7,480 bases of DNA from Planctomycetia bacterium (lineage in GTDB: Bacteria > Planctomycetota > PLA2 > JAEUHO01): positions 1 to 7,480 of the forward strand of contig JAUXCH010000225.1 in NCBI GenBank assembly GCA_030618975.1, read 5' to 3'. The position numbers were made by a program, and so were the translations under genes. The notes beneath the pieces are model-generated. The model saw nothing but the letters and a program-made list of their open reading frames with translations, had not been told where the DNA came from and made no database searches. Positions 1-5,272 of this stretch are shown one piece after another. Every line of letters starts with the position of its first letter. Within the stretch, counting starts at the first letter, position 1.

Positions 1-103
1 CCTTCCTGACCAGTATGCCAAGGCACAGGCTCCTCGCCCACCCCAGCGGACCGACGAGGTGGTGGTTCATCGTGGCCGACTGCATGAGCTTGCCGAGCTT
101 CAT
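1..103 (-). CDS. 5' end of an exported-protein-like gene, running off the left edge
   Basis: Only the first 34 codons lie in the window. The start ATG at 103 follows a purine-rich GGGAGAG stretch about 8-9 bases upstream on the minus strand. The frame is open to the edge, and 31 of 34 codons end in G or C, as expected for coding in this genome. The protein begins MKLGKLMQ, very close to MRLGRLMQ of the secreted protein at 6175-6987. The two genes also share an ungapped 93-bp leader (R3). After residue 8 the similarity stops, and the following residues are less hydrophobic than a normal signal peptide, so the gene may be altered or only weakly exported. Function is unknown. The shared leader suggests it is regulated like the gene at 6987. 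Confidence 0.45.
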   Translation of the reverse strand, partial: MKLGKLMQSATMNHHLVGPLGWARSLCLGILVRK

Positions 104-173
104 GCCACGCTCTCCCTTTCGACCACCGGATTGTCGAGGCACGACCATCCTAGGCCGACCGCTGCGTGGAAAC
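81..173 (-). repeat. R3 copy A: leader and start region shared with 6965-7057
   Basis: This stretch aligns with 6965-7057 without a gap: 93 versus 93 bases, about 70 identical by hand count (75%). In both copies a minus-strand ATG sits 22 bases in from the left end, with a GGGAG-type ribosome binding site just upstream. The best conserved blocks are the first 20 bases (signal-peptide codons), the purine-rich binding site, and a GGCCGACC...GTGGAAAC block 60-70 bases upstream of the start. That last block probably lies in or near the promoter. Promoter identity is inference, because no clear -35/-10 pair is visible. Confidence 0.6.
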
Positions 174-180
174 AGCACGG

Positions 181-429
181 ATGGGAACCAGCGATTCCGC
201 AACACCGCCCACCGAGCCGGTCGAACGTGAGAGAGCCCGACCCGGGACTTCTCCGAGCCCCTGGCCGTGGGCCGCGTGCGTCGTCGTCCTGGTCGCGGCG
301 GCCGTAATGGTGCGGAGATTGTGGGCGCGATCGAGGACTCGCTCTCACCAGTCCGGGGGAGAGCCTGTTCGACTCCAGGCTGCTCGCGGATTCGTGAGCG
401 CCCTTCTTCTCAGAGGCACGGACCGGTAG
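181..429 (+). CDS. Small single-pass membrane protein, R2 family copy 1 (divergent C-terminus)
   Basis: An 82-aa protein from ATG 181; an in-frame GTG at 166 is an alternative start. The ribosome binding site is weak. Residues 1-32 are polar and rich in Pro, Glu and Arg. A hydrophobic segment of about 18 residues (WAACVVVLVAAAVMV) follows, then a basic tail beginning RRLWARSRTRS. The segment-plus-tail matches the other R2 copies (consensus WAALAILLVVAAVVVLRRLR, then ARSRLRSRR). This copy lacks the RFDPDDAW motif, which is replaced by unrelated residues. The positive charge after the membrane segment predicts a cytoplasmic C-terminus. A GC-rich hairpin at 429-445 starts at the stop codon. It is divergent from the partial gene at 103. 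Family and function are not recognised. Confidence 0.45.
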   Translation: MGTSDSATPPTEPVERERARPGTSPSPWPWAACVVVLVAAAVMVRRLWARSRTRSHQSGGEPVRLQAARGFVSALLLRGTDR

Positions 430-445
430 CCTGACGCGCTCAGGC
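429..445 (+). terminator. Short GC-rich hairpin after R2 copy 1
   Basis: GCCTGA-CGCGC-TCAGGC forms a 6-bp stem with a 5-base loop, beginning on the last base of the stop codon. There is no T-run after it, so termination activity is uncertain. Confidence 0.25.
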
Positions 446-466
446 GGCACATCACCGTGGCACATC
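446..466. repeat. Two direct copies of GGCACATC upstream of the lipoprotein gene
   Basis: GGCACATC occurs at 446-453 and 459-466, a 13-base period, ending 42 bases before the ATG at 509. Tandem short repeats in a promoter region can be protein-binding sites, but two 8-mers could also arise by chance. Confidence 0.25.
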
Positions 467-508
467 GGTCTGCGGGGCGGTGACGCAAGCGGATCCGGAG
501 AGAATCGA

Positions 509-1051
509 ATGCGGGCTATCGCCTTGATGGTGGGCACTCTGGCCGTTCTGTTGGTGGGGTGTTCCGAGGGGGATGCACCGACGAGTGCACCAGGGGCCGG
601 GGCGTCTCCTGGGTTCTACCTGGTCAGTGGGGACCGCACCTTCGCGGTGGATGTGCACGATTCGCCCGAGAAGACTCAAGACGACATCGTGCGTGCGGCC
701 AAGCAGCTCTGGAATGAGCTGCCGCCCGGGAGATTCGTTGAGTTCCACGTAGAGGGTCGCTCGGCCCTGGACGTGAGCGCGAAACGCACACGAGATCAGA
801 GGGCGGGTTCCACCCCGGAAATCACGAACATCTCCGGGCGGGCGCAGATCACGACGACCAGCACGCCCTACCGGATGTTCAAGGACCGAGACGGGTCTTC
901 CGGCATCGAGGAGGCCCGGGAGGAGCCGACAGGCCCCGAACTCCGGTCGGGGCCCGCAATCGGCTGGGCGGAGATCGAGGAGGACATTCGCGAACGGGCG
1001 TTCTCGACCGGTAGCCTCGAGATGATGCTGTTCGGTGGCCGCGATCGCTGA
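509..1051 (+). CDS. Predicted lipoprotein of unknown function
   Basis: A 180-aa protein. Residues 1-18 are a lipoprotein signal peptide: Met-Arg, a hydrophobic core, then the lipobox LVGC with the acylated cysteine at 18. The mature protein would be anchored in a membrane facing the periplasm. After a Ser/Gly/Ala/Pro-rich linker (19-36) comes a soluble domain of mixed strand and helix pattern with no motif I recognise. The C-terminal third is rich in Glu and Arg. The ATG is supported by GGAGAG with the GGAG at 497-500, 8 bases upstream. It stands alone, converging with the lipoprotein gene at 1245-1811. The start and the lipobox are firm; the function is not inferable. Confidence 0.85.
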   Translation: MRAIALMVGTLAVLLVGCSEGDAPTSAPGAGASPGFYLVSGDRTFAVDVHDSPEKTQDDIVRAAKQLWNELPPGRFVEFHVEGRSALDVSAKRTRDQRAGSTPEITNISGRAQITTTSTPYRMFKDRDGSSGIEEAREEPTGPELRSGPAIGWAEIEEDIRERAFSTGSLEMMLFGGRDR

Positions 1052-1064
1052 CGGGGCGATCCTC

Positions 1065-1077
1065 AGGACACTGTCCT
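1065..1077 (+). terminator. Weak hairpin after the lipoprotein gene
   Basis: AGGAC-ACT-GTCCT is a 5-bp stem with a 3-base loop, 14 bases past the stop codon at 1051. It is followed by only one extra T. The position fits a terminator but the stem is short. Confidence 0.2.
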
Positions 1078-1229
1078 TGCGTCGTTCACGGATCGCTCGA
1101 TCGCGGGCTTCGGCGTAGCGCGAAGGGTCCGAGCGGTGCCCGCTGAGTCACGTGACCGTGGTTACGCCGGGAACGCATCGCGCACGAGACCGTACGCATC
1201 CTGCCTTCCTCGCGCAGCGAGCCTCCGCC

Positions 1230-1243
1230 CGGTCTCAAGACCG
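1230..1243. terminator. Compact inverted repeat at the 3' end of the minus-strand lipoprotein gene
   Basis: CGGTCT-CA-AGACCG is a 6-bp inverted repeat one base beyond the stop codon of the gene at 1245-1811. The 2-base gap is too tight for the full stem to pair in RNA, and no T-run follows. It could be a weak terminator or a protein-binding palindrome. The rest of 1052-1244 shows no gene. It contains a 10-bp palindrome, GTCACGTGAC, at 1147-1156. Confidence 0.2.
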
Positions 1244-1244
1244 A

Positions 1245-1811
1245 CTATCTCGGGAAGGGCGAGCCGTCGTAGATCTCCAGGTACGCGGCCCACGACGCTG
1301 CGGCCGCACGCCTGGCGCGCTGCGGCAGGTCACCACCTGGCACCCGCTTCATCAGGACGGTCTCGGGAGGCTTGCTCTCGTCGACGACGAACCTGCCCGC
1401 GACCCTCGCTTCCTCGATCATCTCCGGCTCCACCGCCCACTCCACGCTTTCGCCGGGCACGTACCGGGTCCAGAAGTACCGCCGCCAGAGAGACGCGTCG
1501 GTCCAGATCTCCGGAACGAACGTGATGAAGCCGTCCTTGGCCGCCCACCGCCCAGCATCGAAACTCTCGCCCGAGAAGGGCGGGCCGTGGTACAGCAGCG
1601 CCTGGTAGGTGTGGTCTGGGTGAAGGACCAGTTCGTAGACCTGCTCCAACCTCTCCGTCCAGCGGGGCATGCCCTCCTCCGGTCCTCGCCAAACGTAGCA
1701 CTCCACGCGGTCGTCGGCGGCGGAGCTCGCGGAATCTCCAGTGCTTCGTGGCTCGCCGCACCCGACGAGCAGGATCACGGAAATCGTGAGAGCGATCCGG
1801 AAACGGCTCAT
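1245..1811 (-). CDS. Predicted lipoprotein with a lipocalin-like sequence pattern
   Basis: A 188-aa protein starting MSRFR. An ATG three codons upstream (1820) is an alternative; neither has a strong ribosome binding site. The signal peptide ends in lipobox LVGC with Cys18. After a Ser/Ala/Asp linker, residues about 30-110 carry the short alternating strand pattern YELVLHPDHTYQALLY ... AGRWAAKDGFITFVPE. This is common in small secreted beta-barrel or lipocalin-like domains, where a 'growing' strand is followed by a G-x-W turn. That assignment is inference from pattern, not a family match. The region is rich in Trp and aromatic residues. The C-terminus is a basic Ala-rich helix (RARRAAAASWAAYL). 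It is monocistronic, and repeat R1 copy a lies about 30 bases upstream of its start. Confidence 0.8.
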   Translation of the reverse strand: MSRFRIALTISVILLVGCGEPRSTGDSASSAADDRVECYVWRGPEEGMPRWTERLEQVYELVLHPDHTYQALLYHGPPFSGESFDAGRWAAKDGFITFVPEIWTDASLWRRYFWTRYVPGESVEWAVEPEMIEEARVAGRFVVDESKPPETVLMKRVPGGDLPQRARRAAAASWAAYLEIYDGSPFPR

Positions 1812-1840
1812 GCCGCCCATTCTGCCACGCCATCGAATCG

Positions 1841-2006
1841 CTCTTGGCCAGCGTCTTGGCCAGACTCGCGCCCGTTCGATGCCGTTCGGTGCCGCTGCTC
1901 GACACGGAGGCGGTTCGCGCCTCGGAAGGGTCACCCCCGCAGGCGCACGGAAATGGGCGCGGGAGGCGGACCGGCGAGCGAGGAGATGGAGCCCCGGGTG
2001 AGATTC
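1841..2006 (+). repeat. R1 copy a (diverged)
   Basis: The first 80 or so bases and the last 30 align with the R1 copies at 5291 and 7135; the middle is diverged. It keeps the opening hairpin (TTGGCCA 1844-1850, TGGCCAG 1857-1863, one wobble pair), the block TTCGGTGCCG, and the terminal GCGGACCGGCG...GATGGAGCCCCGGGTGAGATTC. It occupies the spacer between the lipoprotein gene at 1811 and the nucleotidyltransferase fragment at 2062. No convincing protein is encoded. Confidence 0.6.
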
Positions 2007-2014
2007 AAACTCAC
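1987..2014 (-). other. tRNA 3'-end-like sequence (T arm, acceptor strand, CCA)
   Basis: Read on the minus strand this is a perfect 5-bp T stem (GTGAG/CTCAC) around the 7-base loop TTTGAAT, then CCGGGGC, a discriminator base T and CCA. A strand able to pair with CCGGGGC, GCTCCGG (one G-U), occurs at 2055-2049. However, only 34 bases separate it from the T arm. No acceptable D and anticodon arms can be drawn, so this is not a complete tRNA. It may be a tRNA-derived remnant or the tail of repeat R1. Confidence 0.4.
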
Positions 2015-2061
2015 GACCCGTGCCGTCCCGGCCCAACCCGAGCTCGCACCGGAGCCCTGAC

Positions 2062-2286
2062 GTGAACTGCGATGAGGTCATCGACCGACTGCGCCGCAGC
2101 GAGGACGACCTGCACCGCCTCGGCATGCGTTCGCTGCGCCTTTTCGGCTCCGTGGCGCGGGGCGAGGCTGCCGAAGAGAGCGACGTCGATCTGCTCGTGG
2201 AGTTCGACGGTCCCGCGACCTTCTCGGGGTTCATGACGCCTGACACAGGACGTCTACGCGGCCGCTCTTCAGCAGCCGCTCGATGA
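2062..2286 (+). pseudogene. Truncated MNT-family nucleotidyltransferase (antitoxin-like)
   Basis: The 74-aa frame starts at GTG 2062, with GGAG at 2051-2054 seven bases upstream. Residues 1-49 match the minimal nucleotidyltransferase (NTP_transf_2/MntA) fold: helix DEVIDRLRRSEDDL, then LFGSVARGEA with Gly29-Ser30, then SDVDLLVEFD with the metal-binding Asp41 and Asp43. Such proteins transfer a nucleotide to a partner, and most short ones are antitoxins paired with a HEPN toxin. Family members are usually about 95-100 aa with a third acidic strand and a C-terminal helix. Here the similarity ends after about residue 55 (FSGFM), and the tail looks unrelated. No HEPN partner is next to it. I infer a broken or decayed gene; a functional short form is less likely. 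Confidence 0.7.
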
Positions 2287-2308
2287 CATTCGCAGCCCTC
2301 GGGGGTGG

Positions 2309-2340
2309 CTCCGTACCTCGCTTAGAGATGACTCCGTACC
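2309..2340. repeat. 9-bp direct repeat across the stop codon of the GNAT gene
   Basis: CTCCGTACC occurs at 2309-2317 and 2332-2340, flanking the GNAT stop codon (2322-2324). The 23-base period suggests a small local duplication. Significance is doubtful. Confidence 0.3.
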
Positions 2341-2939
2341 CCCAGCACCAGGATCATGTCAATGCAGCGCACACCGTCCCGATTCGTGAAGTGACCTGCC
2401 GCGACGAATCCGGAATGCTCGTAGAAGCGGATCGCGTGCGCGTTCGTCTCGTGGACTCCGCCCAGGAGGATCACGCGCTGCGCACCGAATGCCCGAGCGG
2501 CCTCGTTCACGAAGGGCTGGGCCGCGCTCGCGTGTCCCCTTCCCTGATGGCTGTCGGCGAGGCAGAGCCCGTAGCGGACATCCGATCCGGGGCGCAGGGG
2601 GAGGCCGTAGGCGGCGAACCTTTCCACGTCGAGGGGCACGAGATCGAGGCTCAACTCAAAGAGCCCGACAATCTCGCCCTCGGAGGACTGAAGAACCAAA
2701 CGGAACTTGTCGTAGCGGGCGATGGCGGCGCAACGCTCCGCAGCGAGACTGGCCGCCGAGTCATCGCCAACATCGTAGAGCTGCCGAGTTCGCGGGCCCA
2801 GGAGTCGGTAGAAGCACGCCAGCGCCTTCTCGTCTCCGGCCACCAGTGGGCGGAGAGCGGCTTGAGACCCGTTGGGCAGGCTGATTGCCTGGGTGAGCAG
2901 GCCCGGATCGGCGGCAGCGTCGCTCAGGCTGAGATGCAC
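2322..2939 (-). CDS. GNAT-family N-acetyltransferase
   Basis: A 205-aa cytoplasmic enzyme predicted to transfer an acetyl group from acetyl-CoA to an amine; the substrate is unknown. The core is recognisable. A beta strand ALRPLVAGDEKAL (residues 28-40) opens the domain. Motif A is VRYGLCLADSHQGRGHASAA, with the pyrophosphate-binding Q-G-R-G-H-A at 132-137. Motif B is NAHAIRFYEHSGFVAAGHF (166-184), which carries the usual FYEHSGF turn. The length fits the RimJ-like end of the family. GTG 2939 is chosen because the open frame extends upstream only into repeats and antisense R2, and GAGAG lies 5 bases before it. The first 20 residues are poorly constrained. It converges with the nucleotidyltransferase fragment and has a 10-bp inverted repeat just upstream. 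Confidence 0.85.
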   Translation of the reverse strand: MHLSLSDAAADPGLLTQAISLPNGSQAALRPLVAGDEKALACFYRLLGPRTRQLYDVGDDSAASLAAERCAAIARYDKFRLVLQSSEGEIVGLFELSLDLVPLDVERFAAYGLPLRPGSDVRYGLCLADSHQGRGHASAAQPFVNEAARAFGAQRVILLGGVHETNAHAIRFYEHSGFVAAGHFTNRDGVRCIDMILVLGVRSHL

Positions 2940-2954
2940 GGAACTCTCGGCGTC

Positions 2955-2989
2955 GGCAAGATGGGCGGGACGATCACCACCATCTTGCC
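2955..2989. promoter_or_regulatory. Perfect 10-bp inverted repeat upstream of the GNAT gene
   Basis: GGCAAGATGG (2955-2964) and CCATCTTGCC (2980-2989) are exact reverse complements separated by 15 bases. The near arm is about 15 bases before the GTG at 2939, next to the ribosome binding site on the minus strand. It could be a leader hairpin affecting translation or an operator. No family of regulator can be named. Confidence 0.4.
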
Positions 2990-3035
2990 CCTGGGCGGCG
3001 GGAGCGACAACGGCGACGGCGGCACCGAGGGCTGC

Positions 3036-3090
3036 ATGGCCAAGGAGAGTCCCGTTCGGTGCCGCTGTATGCCATCTGGCGGCGGTCCCA
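3036..3090 (+). repeat. Short R1-like remnant
   Basis: The stretch TGGCCAA ... GTCCCGTTCGGTGCCGCTG...GCCATCTGG parallels the TTGGCCAA ... CGGTGCC...TTCGGTGCCGTTCGCTGCCGATTGG part of R1. It shares the 13-base block GTTCGGTGCCGCT with R1 copy a. It lies just before R2 copy 2. The alignment is short and gapped, so this is a tentative call. Confidence 0.3.
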
Positions 3091-3102
3091 GCGTCATCGA
3101 TC

Positions 3103-3284
3103 CCAGCGTCCACCAAGCCCGTCGAAGGCGACAGAGCCCGATCCAAGACCTCCACGAGCCCCGGGCCATGGGCCGCGCTCGCCATCTCCTGGTCGTGGCG
3201 GTCGTTGTCGTCCAGCGGCTCCAGGCGCGATCGAGGCTGCGCTCGCGCCGGTTCGATCCCGACGACGCGTGGGCGGTGTTTCAG
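3103..3284 (+). pseudogene. R2 family copy 2, frameshifted
   Basis: Frame 1 reads STKPVEGDRARSKTSTSPGPWAALA, matching the N-terminal part of R2 copy 1. After about 3186 the match continues in another frame: LLVVAVVVVQRLQARS, then RLRSRRFDPDDAWAVFQ. Compared with copy 5 (GCCATCCTCC), this copy reads GCCATCTCC, consistent with loss of one C near 3186. No start codon or ribosome binding site is apparent for the first part. The tail loses similarity after CAG 3284, 17 bases before the stop of the gene at 3301-3744. It is therefore a broken copy, unless the missing base is a sequencing or assembly error. Confidence 0.5.
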
Positions 3285-3300
3285 ACCACCGGTCGGACTC

Positions 3301-3744
3301 CTACCGCAGGTCGGCCAGGTCCACGCTCGTGCCCACGCTGGAGCACGCCTCCTTCAGTTCGGCCCGGCTCATGAACCCGGCGCGGTGGCAACGCAGAAGG
3401 AAGTGGTACGCCGCATCGCGGAGGCGCTGCCTGGCATCGTCGCGCTCCCTGGGCGGGATGCGCTTGGGAGGCTTCGGCTTGAATGGGCCGAACTCGCACG
3501 CGCCGCGACAGATCCCGCACAACTCCGGAACGGCCGTTCCGTGATCGTCGATCCACTTGGTCTGGGCGGCGTGGAGCAGCCGAAACCGCCGCTCGTAGTC
3601 GTCCAGGACGTGGATGGCATGACGCACTTCATCGAGCCAGAAGTCCACGTTGGCGTAGTGGCCCACGAGTTGGTGGATGTAGCCCGAGGCCAGCATTTCC
3701 AGTTGGTCCGCCACAGCGTCTGCTCGATCAATGCTGTAGACCAA
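3301..3744 (-). CDS. Conserved-looking cytoplasmic protein with a CxxCxxxC cluster
   Basis: A 147-aa protein with no signal peptide or membrane segment. TTG 3744 is preferred as start because GGAGAG lies 6 bases upstream (3756-3751) and no ATG or GTG fits. Residues 1-65 are predicted helical and rich in aromatic residues (GYIHQLVGHYANVDFWLDEV, then RHAIHVLDDYERRFRLL). Next is CGICRGAC (Cys76, 79, 83), a possible metal-binding or structural cluster. A Pro/Lys-rich turn (FKPKPPKRIPPRE) leads to a second helical part (100-147) with two more cysteines. I do not recognise a named family. The clear domain order suggests a real protein. Its stop abuts R2 copy 2 and its leader abuts R2 copy 3. Confidence 0.75.
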   Translation of the reverse strand: MVYSIDRADAVADQLEMLASGYIHQLVGHYANVDFWLDEVRHAIHVLDDYERRFRLLHAAQTKWIDDHGTAVPELCGICRGACEFGPFKPKPPKRIPPRERDDARQRLRDAAYHFLLRCHRAGFMSRAELKEACSSVGTSVDLADLR

Positions 3745-3802
3745 GGAGCACTCTCCCCGAGAAACGGAGTCGCCTCGGCCAAGGTACCTCGCCCCACCAC
3801 CG

Positions 3803-3943
3803 ATCCGGGGCTGGGGCGGATTCGTGGGACCGCGACTGGTCCAGCGGCCCCGGGTGCTATCGAGGCTGCGCTCGCGCCGGTTCGATCCTGACGATGCGTG
3901 GGCGGTGCTCCAGGCGGGGTTGGCGAGGATGGCGAGCGGGGGC
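3803..3943 (+). pseudogene. R2 family copy 3, decayed N-terminal half
   Basis: The frame reads VLSRLRSRRFDPDDAWAVLQ, then AGLARMASGGG, matching the conserved C-terminal part of R2. The codons in front (PPIRGWGGFVGPRLVQRPR) have lost the hydrophobic segment found in copies 1, 4 and 5. There is no stop at the usual place, and the frame runs on into the gene starting at 4015. It lies between divergent genes (minus-strand start at 3744, plus-strand start at 4015), so it overlaps their regulatory region. Confidence 0.5.
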
Positions 3944-4014
3944 GGACGCCCTCGACGCACCGCCGTAGGATGGGTTCGCCGTCCACGGCCCGGGTGGACT
4001 TCGTGGAGCCCACG

Positions 4015-5262
4015 ATGCGTACCGCCTTCCGACTGTTCGTCGCGGCGTGGCTCGTCCTCTACGCGAGCGCCCCCGTTCATGCCGAGGAAGAGGCCGAACC
4101 GTGGAACGCCCCCCTCCGCAAGGCTCTTGCGGGATGCGACCGCCTGGAGATCCGAGATGGGAGCGGTGCGACGCCCTGGGTCGTGACCGTCGAGGGAACG
4201 GCTCGGGTCAAGGAAGTCGCCGACATGATCCACCTCGACCCGAAGGCGAGCGGCCCCTCGTGCTGCTGTACGGGGAGCGTCACCTTCGACTTCGATCGAC
4301 AGGGGACACGCAGGGCCACGCTCACGTTCCATCACGGCCAGAGCCTTCGCTGGCGCGACGGTCCGTGGGAGGGCGATGGGCACCTCACGAGGACCAGCTC
4401 CCTGGCCGTCTCGCGCTGGCTGGCGGAGCGCGGAGCACCGGGCTGCTTGGAGGAACTGCAGTACCACATCGCCGGTGAGCGGACGGAGGCCAGGATCCGA
4501 CGGCGATACGCCGAGATCCTCCCCCCCGAGTCCGCGAAAGCACTCGCGAAGGCGAGGCGCAAGGCGGAAGAGGCCATGGACTGGGGGGACGAGTACGACG
4601 CCGCAGAACTCGCCGCCCTCAGGGCGGGTACGCAGACGGAGGGGGAGTTCCTGCGACGTCTCCTCACGCTCTACGGATGTCACGAGGGGACCTGGAGCCG
4701 CTACTACCTTCTCGACTGTCGGATCGAGGAGCTGCTCCAGGAAGCCGCTCCGGCCGACTACGCGGAGCTGCTCCGGGAGATCCCCGAGAACGCCGACCTG
4801 CGAAACGGTCTGGCCCGGATCCTGTTCAACGTGCCCAGCCGGTGTCCAGCACCCAAGGAGGCGACGGCGGCTGCCCTCGCGAGCATCGCGCCGAGCGCCC
4901 TGACGCATCCCCGCCCCGCGAATCGCCGTCAGGCCATGGCGGGTCTCGTGCACTGGGGTCGCGAAGCGAGCATTCCCTGGCTTCGACAGGTGTTCGCGGG
5001 GGCCATCAAGCCGCGCCCTCTACCCTCGGGCGTCGGCGAGAAGGAGGGGGCGTGCACCTGGAGTAGGCACCGAAGTCGGCACCTCGCGGAGCTCGGTGAC
5101 GCGAGCGATCGGAGCGCGGCAGCGTTCTTCCTCGCCCAGCTTGGTGACCAGGAGAGCAAACCCGCCATCTGGAAGCTCCACGCGGAGTCCTCCGGCACGG
5201 ATGCACGCGTTCTCATGGCAGCGCTCGTCCGTCTCGTACGTCTGGCGGAGGAGTCGGAGTAG
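4015..5262 (+). CDS. Secreted protein with a Cys-rich N-terminal domain and helical repeats
   Basis: A 415-aa protein; ATG 4015 has GGAG at 4005-4008, 6 bases upstream. Residues 1-23 are a Sec signal peptide (MRTAFRLFVAAWLVLYASAP, then VHA, cleavage before EEEAE). Residues about 35-150 form one domain: a strand pair around VVTVEGTARVKEV, then CCCTGSVTFDF (Cys83-85), TLTFHHGQSLRWR, and a WLAERG helix. The domain resembles uncharacterised secreted modules I associate loosely with planctomycete-type genomes; no enzyme motif is visible. Residues 170-275 are a Lys/Arg/Glu-rich helical stretch. Residues 300-410 look like degenerate HEAT-type helical pairs (SAAAFFLAQLGDQESKPAIW). An extended frame to 3898 exists but would hide the signal peptide. 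Function is unknown; extracytoplasmic location is well supported. Confidence 0.85.
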   Translation: MRTAFRLFVAAWLVLYASAPVHAEEEAEPWNAPLRKALAGCDRLEIRDGSGATPWVVTVEGTARVKEVADMIHLDPKASGPSCCCTGSVTFDFDRQGTRRATLTFHHGQSLRWRDGPWEGDGHLTRTSSLAVSRWLAERGAPGCLEELQYHIAGERTEARIRRRYAEILPPESAKALAKARRKAEEAMDWGDEYDAAELAALRAGTQTEGEFLRRLLTLYGCHEGTWSRYYLLDCRIEELLQEAAPADYAELLREIPENADLRNGLARILFNVPSRCPAPKEATAAALASIAPSALTHPRPANRRQAMAGLVHWGREASIPWLRQVFAGAIKPRPLPSGVGEKEGACTWSRHRSRHLAELGDASDRSAAAFFLAQLGDQESKPAIWKLHAESSGTDARVLMAALVRLVRLAEESE

Positions 5263-5272
5263 GCGACACAAG

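Noticed and set aside
1147..1156. 10-bp palindrome GTCACGTGAC as an operator
   Set aside because: It lies between two convergent genes, far from any start codon, so a regulatory role is not supported.
1987..2055. A complete tRNA gene
   Set aside because: Only 34 bases lie between the acceptor and T-arm sequences, and no anticodon stem with U at position 33 can be drawn.
1812..2246. Long upstream extension of the minus-strand lipoprotein frame
   Set aside because: It would place the lipoprotein signal peptide internally and read through R1 and antisense to the nucleotidyltransferase fragment.
2940..3185. N-terminal extension of the acetyltransferase to ATG 3185
   Set aside because: The extra residues are translated from the inverted repeat, an R1 remnant and antisense R2. 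The GNAT fold does not need them.
2283..3374. A 363-codon plus-strand open frame
   Set aside because: It is antisense to the acetyltransferase over most of its length. Only its end overlaps R2 copy 2.
3301..4953. A 550-codon minus-strand open frame
   Set aside because: Its upstream two thirds is antisense to the 415-aa secreted protein, which has a signal peptide and a good ribosome binding site. Only the part from TTG 3744 looks real.
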